A stretch of DNA of 50,886 nt. It comes from DRQF01 sp964559135 (lineage in GTDB: Bacteria; Planctomycetota; GCA-002687715; DRQF01). The notes under the pieces were generated by a model that did no database searches, was not told the DNA's origin, and saw only the letters and a program-made list of their open reading frames with translations. The position numbers were made by a program, and so were the translations under genes. The DNA is taken from positions 1 to 50,886 of the forward strand of contig CAZLGG010000016.1 of assembly GCA_964559135.1 (NCBI GenBank), read 5' to 3'. Shown piece after piece: positions 40,034 through 47,384 of the stretch; position 1 is the first letter of the stretch; every line of letters starts with the position of its first letter.

Positions 40034-41175
40034 TCCGCAACGTCATCCTATCGATCTTGCTCGTCGGACAACTGGCCGTGTGGTTTCTGGTCGCCCCGCC
40101 GTGGAAGACCTCCGCGCCCAAGTCCGAAGCGGTGAAGGCCCACACGTTTCCCACCGTCGATTTGGGCCAGATCGGCGGCATTCGGATCGTCGACCCCACG
40201 GGAGCGACCCTCGAACTCGGCTTGCGCGATGGGGTTTGGGTCATCGAGAGCCTCCACGGTTACCCAGCGCTCGAAAAGAAGGTCGAAGAGGTCCTCGAGG
40301 AGCTGAAGCTGCTCCCGAAAAGCGAGTTCCGCACCGACAAGCGATTCCTGCACGAGGACTTGCAGGTCGATGACCTCCGTGGGCAGAAGGTGACGCTACT
40401 GACCACGAAACGAACTCCGCTTCTCGACCTCGTCATTGGGAAGCAGGATATTCAAGGGAGCCGAGGTGCATTCATTCGCGTCAATGGAACCGACGAGGTC
40501 TGGGTCTGTCCTTCGCAGAAACTGGCCACTCTCTTCAGCACTGTCGTCAAGGACTGGTACAACCCGGCGATCATGGACGTCTCATTCAAGGACCCTCAGC
40601 GAATGACGACGCTGCGGAACGCCTGCTTCCACATCGAAGTGGAGATGAACCGCCCCAAGCGTGACGACAAGGGGCAGCCGGTCGATCCACCTCAGACCGA
40701 GCGATTGCGCTACGTCTACGAGCGGGTCGAACCGGAAGGAAAGGACGGGGGAGACCCTTGGTGGAAGGTGACCGAGCCCGAGGGGAAGGAGGATCTTCGT
40801 TTGGACGACCTCCTCGTGAAAGGCCTCGTGACCACGATGCTGAATCTTCGCGCGACGGAAATCGTCGGCTCCGGTCTCCAACCCGAATATGGGCTTTCGG
40901 ACCGAGATGAATTGACAGTGCGCATCGAGGCCCGTTTTCGAGAGGAGAGCGGAGAGACGATTCGCGTCCTGGAGATCGGAGGAGAGCACCAGGTCGAGCC
41001 CGTGAATGGAGTCAAGCGCCCTCCGGACCGTTATGCTCGGGCCAAGTTCCCCGGCGGCGGCGTGAAGGAATCATTCGTCTTCACGATTCCCCAGGCGACG
41101 GTGGGTTTCCTGCAAAGGGATCCGGAAACGTTTCAAAGGCCCATGCAACCCCAACCTCCAGGGCAGAAACGCTGA
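40030..41175 (+). CDS. DUF4340-type membrane-anchored protein
   Basis: A 381-residue protein with an N-terminal hydrophobic helix (ILSILLVGQLAVWFLV, about 6-21) and an extracytoplasmic region with the WVIESLHGYPALEKKVEEVL block (70-89) and later repeats of a short beta-rich unit, as in DUF4340 proteins. These regularly follow GldG-like genes in Planctomycetota and other phyla, and this one overlaps its GldG-like neighbour by 4 nt. Its function is not established. Its stop codon directly abuts, with no spacer, the stop of the convergent transporter gene. Confidence 0.75.
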   Translation: MIRNVILSILLVGQLAVWFLVAPPWKTSAPKSEAVKAHTFPTVDLGQIGGIRIVDPTGATLELGLRDGVWVIESLHGYPALEKKVEEVLEELKLLPKSEFRTDKRFLHEDLQVDDLRGQKVTLLTTKRTPLLDLVIGKQDIQGSRGAFIRVNGTDEVWVCPSQKLATLFSTVVKDWYNPAIMDVSFKDPQRMTTLRNACFHIEVEMNRPKRDDKGQPVDPPQTERLRYVYERVEPEGKDGGDPWWKVTEPEGKEDLRLDDLLVKGLVTTMLNLRATEIVGSGLQPEYGLSDRDELTVRIEARFREESGETIRVLEIGGEHQVEPVNGVKRPPDRYARAKFPGGGVKESFVFTIPQATVGFLQRDPETFQRPMQPQPPGQKR

Positions 41176-42069
41176 TCAGCTCAACGCACTGATGGTCGCC
41201 ACTCCGGCTACGGCGACAGCCGTGCCGAGCAAGACCGGCCATCGTGTACGCTCGCCGAGGATGGAAAAGGCGAAGGGGATCACGAAAAGTGGTGTCGTCG
41301 AGAGGAGTGCACCCGCTACGGCTGCGGGTGTGTTGTTGATGGCCGTCATCATGAGCAGGACGCCCAGGTAGGTGCCCACGAAGGCCGGTCGAAGGAGGAC
41401 TGACCACATCTCGCGCCGCATCATCAGAGAAACACTGAGTCGGAGACGGCCGCGCAAGAGCTGAATGACCAAAAGGCCCGTGAGCGCTCCAGCCAGACGA
41501 ATCCCCGAGGCGGAGATGATGTGGAACCCGGTGAACGAGTCCTTGGCGATGAGGATGCCCGCGGCCTGTCCCACGGCTGCCAGGAATCCGAAGAGGATTC
41601 CGAGCGCGCGTCCTTTCGGCGTATGCGTAGGCTCTAATCCTTGCGCCACCGTGACCATGGAAACGCCGCCGACGACCAGGACGATTCCGGTGATGTCGGG
41701 GATGCCCAGCGGGTCTCCTGGGCCGAGCACCGACCAGAGGAGGAGAAAGACGGGGCTCGTTCCGTGGATGAGCATGGCCTGTCGCACGCCCAGGTGGCCG
41801 ATGGCTGCGAGAAGCGCCCAGTCACCGAGCGCCATCCCGAGAAACCCGGAGAGGGCCAGGGCCCAGCCATCGTCTCTCGTCCCCCAAGGCATGGGCTGGT
41901 TCGCGGACAGCGCGAGGGCGGTCAACCCGAACAGCATCGTTGCCAGGAATGTCTTGAAGAGACCGCAGGAGAAGGGCCCCCAGCGGCGAACCGCCGGCTG
42001 AAAGTGGGTCGCCGACCATGCCCAGAGCATGCACGATCCCAAAGCGGCAATGACTCCGAGATGCTCCAT
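41176..42069 (-). CDS. EamA/DMT-superfamily transporter
   Basis: A 297-residue inner-membrane protein with ten predicted helices in two EamA repeats. The first repeat includes ALGDWALLAAIGHLGVRQAML and the second TAINNTPAAVAGALLSTTPLF, near residues 85-105 and 245-265, each a conserved drug/metabolite-transporter segment. The ATG at 42069 has a GGAG site upstream and begins at the first helix; a frame extending to 42252 adds an unconserved polar stretch. Substrate unknown. It is convergent with the DUF4340 gene and transcribed with the minus-strand gene behind it, or alone. Confidence 0.87.
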   Translation of the reverse strand: MEHLGVIAALGSCMLWAWSATHFQPAVRRWGPFSCGLFKTFLATMLFGLTALALSANQPMPWGTRDDGWALALSGFLGMALGDWALLAAIGHLGVRQAMLIHGTSPVFLLLWSVLGPGDPLGIPDITGIVLVVGGVSMVTVAQGLEPTHTPKGRALGILFGFLAAVGQAAGILIAKDSFTGFHIISASGIRLAGALTGLLVIQLLRGRLRLSVSLMMRREMWSVLLRPAFVGTYLGVLLMMTAINNTPAAVAGALLSTTPLFVIPFAFSILGERTRWPVLLGTAVAVAGVATISALS

Positions 42070-42101
42070 GGCCAGCTCCGGGTTCGTCTGCGGGAAGAGG
42101 C

Positions 42102-42593
42102 CTATCGATGGTCTTGTTCGCGATGCCTCGGCTCGATGTACCCCGTCGAGAGGGCGACATCGTCGTACCAAACGACGTTCGTTCTGGTCGCTTGGTGAAT
42201 GTAGAGCCCGAGATTGAAACGCTTGATGCGCAGCTTTGCGGTCTTGCGGCACCGCATCCCCGTGAGGTGAAGGTAGAGGTGCCCGTCAATCCAGGCAGCC
42301 ATCTCGCCGTCGGCTTGGCCGATCCGGTTGACACGGATCATCTGTTCCAGACAAACCCACTTGCCGCGGGTCTCGAAGTCATTCTTCAAGGACGCCTTCG
42401 CCTCGAAGCCGTCTCGCATGAGCATCTGCCCGGTTTTCTCGAGAGTGGCCAGGGCCTTGGGATTCGCGAGGGTCTCGAGGGTGACGTCACGGGGAGCGAG
42501 GCGTGGGACGGGCTCGTCGCGGAGAGTCGTCTGCCCCGCGGCCCCCGCGGTTGCGAAGAGCGCGATGAGAGCAGCCGTGATGAGATGTCGCAT
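42102..42593 (-). CDS. Small secreted beta-sandwich (polysaccharide-lyase-like) protein
   Basis: A 163-residue protein with a signal peptide (MRHLITAALIALFATAGAAG). The second half contains KWVCLEQMIRVN, ADGEMAAWIDGHLYL, RFNLGLYIHQA and VVWYDDVALSTGYI, a sequence of strands that recalls the concanavalin-like fold of polysaccharide-lyase relatives common in planctomycetes. The usual protein of this type is longer, with another set of strands before the tryptophan block, so this may be a shortened form. No catalytic residues can be named. The start is set by the signal peptide; earlier codons belong to unrelated sequence overlapping the next gene. Confidence 0.6.
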   Translation of the reverse strand: MRHLITAALIALFATAGAAGQTTLRDEPVPRLAPRDVTLETLANPKALATLEKTGQMLMRDGFEAKASLKNDFETRGKWVCLEQMIRVNRIGQADGEMAAWIDGHLYLHLTGMRCRKTAKLRIKRFNLGLYIHQATRTNVVWYDDVALSTGYIEPRHREQDHR

Positions 42594-42670
42594 GAGGCGT
42601 CCTCCGCGGCGAGCATAGCAGACGCCGTGAATCTCCGCCGCTCCTGACCGATACCCGAGTCCTGCGCGAC

Positions 42671-43744
42671 TCAGAAGGAGTACTCGAGCCCCAGCGTCGT
42701 GAGGATGTCGAGGTTGTCTCGTCCGTTCGCCGGATCGTTGTTGTATTCGAGTCTCAAACTCGTGCGGAACGACCAACTCTCCGAGATCGGCACCGAGAGG
42801 ATCGATTCCGAGCGACCGATGAAGCTGTTCGGGTCCGTGAACGGGACGATGACCTCGGCGGTCTGGGTGAATTCCACGTCGTCGAGGAAGACGTTCTTGT
42901 AGAGTGCAGCCGCCCGCCCCGTGACGTCGTTGCGGGTGGGCGTGTTACCGGTGAACGTTTCGAGTCGGTAGCCCACGCCGCCTTCGAGGGAGAAGAGTTC
43001 CTTGTCGCTGTCCTTCCACAGCACGATGCCAGCGCCGACGTTCACGAGGCCTCGGAACTTGCGGTCCTGGATCTCATCGCGGCTGGCCTCCGTCGAGAGG
43101 TAGGCGTAGAAATCCGGATCATAGAAATGGCGCCACAGGGCTCCGAAAAGCTGGGAGTTTTGGTTGACCTCTCCCTCGGCGGTGCCGTAGACGGCGAAGG
43201 CGCGGAACTCGAGGTGATCGTTCTCCCAGTCCCGTTGGAGCAGAGCGTCCAGCGTGGCCGTGAAGACGTCGCTGTTGCCCGCCGAGAGACTGGCGCCGAG
43301 GGTCACGTGCCCATTCCAGGGCTTCGGTTCGAGTGCGGCCTGAACCTCCTTGGCGAGCTCGTCGTCGCCGGCTTCCTTCGTGGGTTCGGGAAGAGGTGGC
43401 GCCTGCGGGAGGGCCGCCAGGGGCAGGGAGAGAGCCCCCAGGATGGCGTGCCGGACCTGAAGTTGCCCGCCGACGATACCGGTCAAGGCGACCTGAAGCG
43501 CTTCTCCCTCCCCCAAAGCCAAGGGGACGGGGCCTCCCCTCACGGAGGAAAGGTCGCTCCAGGGGAGATCCCTGTGGAGCCCGTCCGCCGTCACGATGCG
43601 CAGGACGGAACGGTAGGCGCCGACAGGCTTGCCTTGAAGGGGCGTGCCGTCGGTGAGCGTGGCCACGACGGTCTGCGCCCCCAAACCAGCAGTCAGGGCG
43701 AGGAGAACGATGGGGAGCAGTCGAGAGGGTGAGGTGGGAGTCAT
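42671..43744 (-). CDS. DUF481-type outer-membrane beta-barrel protein (YdiY-like)
   Basis: A 357-residue protein with a signal peptide (LLPIVLLALTAGLGAQ). Residues about 30-110 form a small beta domain, followed by a Pro-rich linker near 110-130, and the last ~215 residues are an alternating beta pattern starting NGHVTLGASLSAGNSD and ending in phenylalanine, as for outer-membrane barrels. The barrel half matches the DUF481 family, known in E. coli as YdiY and described as salt-inducible in some bacteria. AGGAAG lies upstream of the ATG. The small secreted protein gene follows 77 nt downstream on the same strand. Confidence 0.85.
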   Translation of the reverse strand: MTPTSPSRLLPIVLLALTAGLGAQTVVATLTDGTPLQGKPVGAYRSVLRIVTADGLHRDLPWSDLSSVRGGPVPLALGEGEALQVALTGIVGGQLQVRHAILGALSLPLAALPQAPPLPEPTKEAGDDELAKEVQAALEPKPWNGHVTLGASLSAGNSDVFTATLDALLQRDWENDHLEFRAFAVYGTAEGEVNQNSQLFGALWRHFYDPDFYAYLSTEASRDEIQDRKFRGLVNVGAGIVLWKDSDKELFSLEGGVGYRLETFTGNTPTRNDVTGRAAALYKNVFLDDVEFTQTAEVIVPFTDPNSFIGRSESILSVPISESWSFRTSLRLEYNNDPANGRDNLDILTTLGLEYSF

Positions 43745-43847
43745 TTCGTTGTCTTCCTGTGACGTCGTCGGCGCGGTCTGGATTCAAGTTCACCGGAAAT
43801 AACGCCGATCCCTAAAGCGGAAAAGGGTTTTTATTCCGTCGGGCTCG

Positions 43848-45587
43848 GTGCGCTTCGCGACACGGCGGACCCGGTGGGGCAAGGGGGAGGTTCATGCACC
43901 TTTTGCGGCCGTTCGTCTTCCCGAGCGGGACGAGAGAGATCCGGGTCCATTGAGCGCTCCATGGAAAGTCTGCATCTTGGCGGCTGGCCAGGGATCGCGG
44001 GTCGCCGGAGAGGGAGTTCCCAAAGCCTTGCTCTCGGTCGGAGGGCGGGCGGTGATTTCCCGCATTCTCGGTGCCTTCCCCGAGAACGTTCCGGTCGTCA
44101 TGGCCGTCGGCAGGGATTCGGCGATCCTCAAGCGCTACCTCCGCATGGCCCATCCCAGCCGAGACGTGCTGTACGTGACCGTCGACAACCCCGATGGCCC
44201 GGGATCCGGGCCGGGTACGTCCTTGTTGGCGTGCCGCGATGCCCTGGATACACCCTTCATTCTCGTCACCTGCGACACGCTCGTGGAGGAGACCATCCCC
44301 CGGCCCTCGACGGATTGGGTGGCCTTGGCCCCGCACGCCCATCTCGAGCGCTACGACTCCGTCGCGACCGACGCGGACGATCGCGTGGTTCGATGGGATC
44401 GAAGAGTTGCGAGAGAGGGCAATCGTGCTTGGATCGGGCTCGCGGGGATCCACCGCGTCGAGACCTATTTCGACGGTCTCCGGCAAGCGAATCTCGGCCC
44501 GTCGGGAGAGCGTGACCTCATCGGCGGCTTCGAGGCCCTGGTCGAGGGCGGGCTCCAGGGAATCCCCTTCACTTGGCACGACACCGGCAACCCGTCGGAC
44601 CTGGCACAGACTCGAGAAGGTGCCCCCTGCCCCTTCAGGATTCTATACAAGCCCCAGGAAGCCATTTGGTTCGAGGGAGATCGCGTCGTGCGGTGGTTCG
44701 CCGACGCGACGATCGCCCGGAATCGCGTCCGAAGAGCCAAGGACCTCGAAGGCCTCGTACCCGAATTACTCGATCACGACCGGGGCTTCTATGCCTATCG
44801 ATTCGTCGAAGGCGATCTGCTGGGCGATGTCCTGACGGTTGACCGGGTGGAGCGACTCCTCGAATTCTGCGAACGAGATCTCTGGGAGAACCGAAAAGAC
44901 GTCGTGGACGCTGCAGACTTCAAGCGACTCTGCCGGGAGTTCTATTTCGACAAGACCGCGACGCGTTTGCAGAGTTTCTATGCCAGGCACCCGGGTCTCG
45001 CCGGTGGGATTCTTCTCAACGACCGCCCCCTCCGCCCCGTCGCGGACCTCCTGAGCCGTTTGGACTGGGAATGGCTCTGCGATGGTATCCCCGTGCGCGT
45101 GCATGGGGACCTACACACGGACAACATTCTGCTTGTGGACCGGGACGGCGCGGAGCGGTTCGTTCTTTTGGATTGGCGCCAGGACTTTGCCGGTGAGATC
45201 AGGCTGGGGGATCTGTACTACGACTTGGCAAAGCTCTTGCACTATTTCCAGGTTCATACCCGTGCCGTCGACGAGGGAGGCTTCTCCATCGAGGGGAACG
45301 GAAGCGTTACGTGGCTGAGTCACGAGGTCCCGCCGGTGCTCGGCGATGGCAGCCGGGTTCTGGAGGACTACGTCAAGAGCCGGGGTCTCGACTGGGAGAA
45401 GGTGCGGACGCTTTCCGCACTCGTTTTCCTCAACATGGCGTCGTTGCATACCCCCGAGGAAGGCGCGTTCTTCTTTCTGGTCGGCTGGAGCGCTCTCGAA
45501 GAGATCATCGGGCGACGCACGTCGTCCGGCGCGGGCTCGCCCGCAGTTTGTAGCGGGGAACTCGACCCCGTCGTCATTGTGCCCTGA
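43848..45587 (+). CDS. Nucleotidyltransferase fused to an aminoglycoside-phosphotransferase-like kinase
   Basis: A 579-residue two-domain protein. The N-terminal part (about 39-270) is a sugar- or choline-type nucleotidyltransferase with ILAAGQGSRVAGEGVPKALL (43-62), which has the G-x-G-x-R loop and the conserved PK. The C-terminal part (about 290-520) is an APH/choline-kinase-like domain with VHGDLHTDN (418-426) and DWRQDF (442-447), the catalytic Asp and metal sites. WRQ-type kinase domains of this sort are common in capsule and cell-surface gene sets. A phosphorylation followed by nucleotide activation of the same small molecule is the likely role; the substrate is unknown. The GTG at 43848 gives the longest frame; TTG 43950, starting just before the conserved region, is an equally good start. 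Confidence 0.72.
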   Translation: MRFATRRTRWGKGEVHAPFAAVRLPERDERDPGPLSAPWKVCILAAGQGSRVAGEGVPKALLSVGGRAVISRILGAFPENVPVVMAVGRDSAILKRYLRMAHPSRDVLYVTVDNPDGPGSGPGTSLLACRDALDTPFILVTCDTLVEETIPRPSTDWVALAPHAHLERYDSVATDADDRVVRWDRRVAREGNRAWIGLAGIHRVETYFDGLRQANLGPSGERDLIGGFEALVEGGLQGIPFTWHDTGNPSDLAQTREGAPCPFRILYKPQEAIWFEGDRVVRWFADATIARNRVRRAKDLEGLVPELLDHDRGFYAYRFVEGDLLGDVLTVDRVERLLEFCERDLWENRKDVVDAADFKRLCREFYFDKTATRLQSFYARHPGLAGGILLNDRPLRPVADLLSRLDWEWLCDGIPVRVHGDLHTDNILLVDRDGAERFVLLDWRQDFAGEIRLGDLYYDLAKLLHYFQVHTRAVDEGGFSIEGNGSVTWLSHEVPPVLGDGSRVLEDYVKSRGLDWEKVRTLSALVFLNMASLHTPEEGAFFFLVGWSALEEIIGRRTSSGAGSPAVCSGELDPVVIVP

Positions 45588-45607
45588 ACGTCGAAAGGAC
45601 TCGAGAA

Positions 45608-46471
45608 ATGAGAGACGAATCCGCGATCGAATCCCGTCTGAGCGCCGACATGCGTACCGCTACGGAGGAGTGGACACACGAAGCCCTACAGAGTCTCATC
45701 GAGCGACATCTCAACACACGACCTTCCGTGATTCTCGACGTCGGGGACTCGGGCTCGTTCTCGAGGGACATCAAGTGGAAGCTTGGCGCCGATGAGTTGA
45801 TCGTCTTTCATCCGGACAAGGAATGCCTCGACGCACTCCAGGATGGAGACCCCGACGGGGGTGTCGATCACTGGCAGGTGGGTTCCGTGGCCTCCATCGC
45901 TTCTTCCGTCGAAAAGGCGGATCTGTTCCTCTTTCTCGACGTGGCGCACGAGATCTACTCTCTCCATGGTCGCCCGTCGGGTTCGCTCTATGAGCGGGTT
46001 CATCACGAGCTCGGGCTGGCCCATGTCGAGTGCGCCCTGGAGCAGGCCGCGCAGCTCATCCCATCCGGCGGCGCGATCATGATCGCGACCGATATCGTCG
46101 TTCACCGTGACGGACCATGGACGCTGCGTCCTCAGACCGAAGAGGCGAGGCGTTTCCTGAAGGAGATACGGATTTCCTATCGGTCGGTCGACCTGTGCGC
46201 GGATCACGACGAGGACGAGAGGATCACGGTCGCCGCCGAACACCTGGCGACGCTCCTTGCTCAATGGGACCGAGGTGAGAGGGAGATGGTCCACGCATTC
46301 ATGGATCTCGAGGAGTGGCGCGTTCTCTTGCACGGCCTCGGTTTCGACCTTCGGATCGAGATCGGCACCTCGCCTCTCGTGGCCGAGCGTCGCGCGGAGG
46401 CGTTTGGCATCGAGAGTGGCGGTGATCGGTTCCCCGACACCCGCATGGCCCTGCTCGGGGTCAAGCGGTAG
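45608..46471 (+). CDS. Class I SAM methyltransferase-like protein
   Basis: A 287-residue protein with a Rossmann-type fold suggested by VILDVGDSGSFSRDI (41-55), an altered motif I (the usual DxGxGxG is DVGDSGS), KADLFLFLDVAHEIYSL near 105-121 and the later AAQLIPSGGAIMIATDIV, all in the methyltransferase order. Loss of glycines in motif I may weaken SAM binding. AAGGA precedes the ATG. The gene starts 20 nt after the nucleotidyltransferase-kinase gene, so they are probably co-transcribed and might modify the same small molecule. The substrate is unknown. Confidence 0.7.
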   Translation: MRDESAIESRLSADMRTATEEWTHEALQSLIERHLNTRPSVILDVGDSGSFSRDIKWKLGADELIVFHPDKECLDALQDGDPDGGVDHWQVGSVASIASSVEKADLFLFLDVAHEIYSLHGRPSGSLYERVHHELGLAHVECALEQAAQLIPSGGAIMIATDIVVHRDGPWTLRPQTEEARRFLKEIRISYRSVDLCADHDEDERITVAAEHLATLLAQWDRGEREMVHAFMDLEEWRVLLHGLGFDLRIEIGTSPLVAERRAEAFGIESGGDRFPDTRMALLGVKR

Positions 46472-46488
46472 CCGCGAGGCGACCGCGG
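46472..46488. terminator. Small hairpin between convergent methyltransferase-like genes
   Basis: CCGCG (46472-46476) pairs with CGCGG (46484-46488) around a 7-nt loop, immediately after the TAG at 46469-46471 and just before the minus-strand stop at 46493. Position suits a shared terminator, but the stem is short and there is no T-run. Confidence 0.2.
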
Positions 46489-46492
46489 TCAC

Positions 46493-47227
46493 TCAGTTCA
46501 AAGGCCTGCGATACTCGAAGACGAGGGGAGTGGCCCACTCGCGTCCGAATCGCCAGCGTCGTCCGGCCTCGAATCCGTGGGCGGCGAGAACGCGGTCGGA
46601 CTCCTCGATAAAGCGCTTCCCGGCTTCCGGTTTGTTGAACACAGCTGCGAAGATGTAGCAGATCACGATCACTCCGCCCGGCTTCATGGACCGGTAGAGC
46701 GAATCGAGGAAGAGGTCTCGCGTCGCGACCTGAGACGTCTGGACCAGATGATAGATGTCGCAGAGCAGGGCGGTGTCGACGATGCCGGGTTCGATATGGA
46801 GGTCGCCCGGCTCAGAGATCTGAACGTCCATGTTCGGGAGGGCCTTCAGCCTCAGTGCATGCACGGCCCGGGGGTCGATGTCACGACAGATCACTCGACC
46901 CTCTGGACCGACGCGGCGTGCCATCGCGAGGGCGTGCCGACCGTTTCCGAATCCAATGTCCGCGATCGTCTGGCCCGGGAGAGGTCCGACGACGGCCGGG
47001 GGGAGGCTGTCCGCCACGTGACCCTCGCCGGCCCACCGAGCCGGGATGAATTGGCCGCCTGGGGGGCGGGGTTGAAATCCCTCCCTTCGCACGAATGCCT
47101 CAGGAGATCGAGTCTGCTGGGACTTGGAGCCGCCGGGCGCCGCGCTCCCACCGCCGTCGCATCCCGGAATGAGTGCCGCCGCGACCAGCAGCAGACGGCA
47201 AAGCATTCCAGCCATGCGTGCGACCAT
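46493..47227 (-). CDS. Class I methyltransferase-like protein with an exported/lipoprotein-type N-terminus
   Basis: A 244-residue protein. The first ~22 residues are a signal sequence with a candidate lipid-attachment cysteine (LLLVAAALIPGC; the lipobox has Pro at -2, which is unusual). The rest is a methyltransferase-type fold: IADIGFGNGRHALAMARRVG near 92-111 is an intact motif I, CRDIDPRAV is motif II-like, and LYRSMKPGGVIVICYI is the post-strand loop. SAM is normally cytoplasmic, so an exported member raises the question of activity. Of several Met starts (47227, 47215, 47206) the first is listed. It is convergent with the methyltransferase-like gene at 45608 and divergent from metH. Confidence 0.75.
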   Translation of the reverse strand: MVARMAGMLCRLLLVAAALIPGCDGGGSAAPGGSKSQQTRSPEAFVRREGFQPRPPGGQFIPARWAGEGHVADSLPPAVVGPLPGQTIADIGFGNGRHALAMARRVGPEGRVICRDIDPRAVHALRLKALPNMDVQISEPGDLHIEPGIVDTALLCDIYHLVQTSQVATRDLFLDSLYRSMKPGGVIVICYIFAAVFNKPEAGKRFIEESDRVLAAHGFEAGRRWRFGREWATPLVFEYRRPLN

Positions 47228-47384
47228 CGGGGGGGCTGCCCTCACGGAAACCCTCTCGGTGCGTCGATGATGGATTCGGGCTCCAGGCGGAGCGTTCATG
47301 ATCTCTCCCTGCTTTCTCGTCTGGGTGTTGCGGGGAGCGCACTATATCATGCCCCGATCGTTGGCCTTCCTCGAGATCCGAACC

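Noticed and set aside
47228..47384. Cobalamin or SAM riboswitch upstream of metH
   Set aside because: The 157-bp spacer is too short for a cobalamin riboswitch with its expression platform, and no SAM-type core was recognised.
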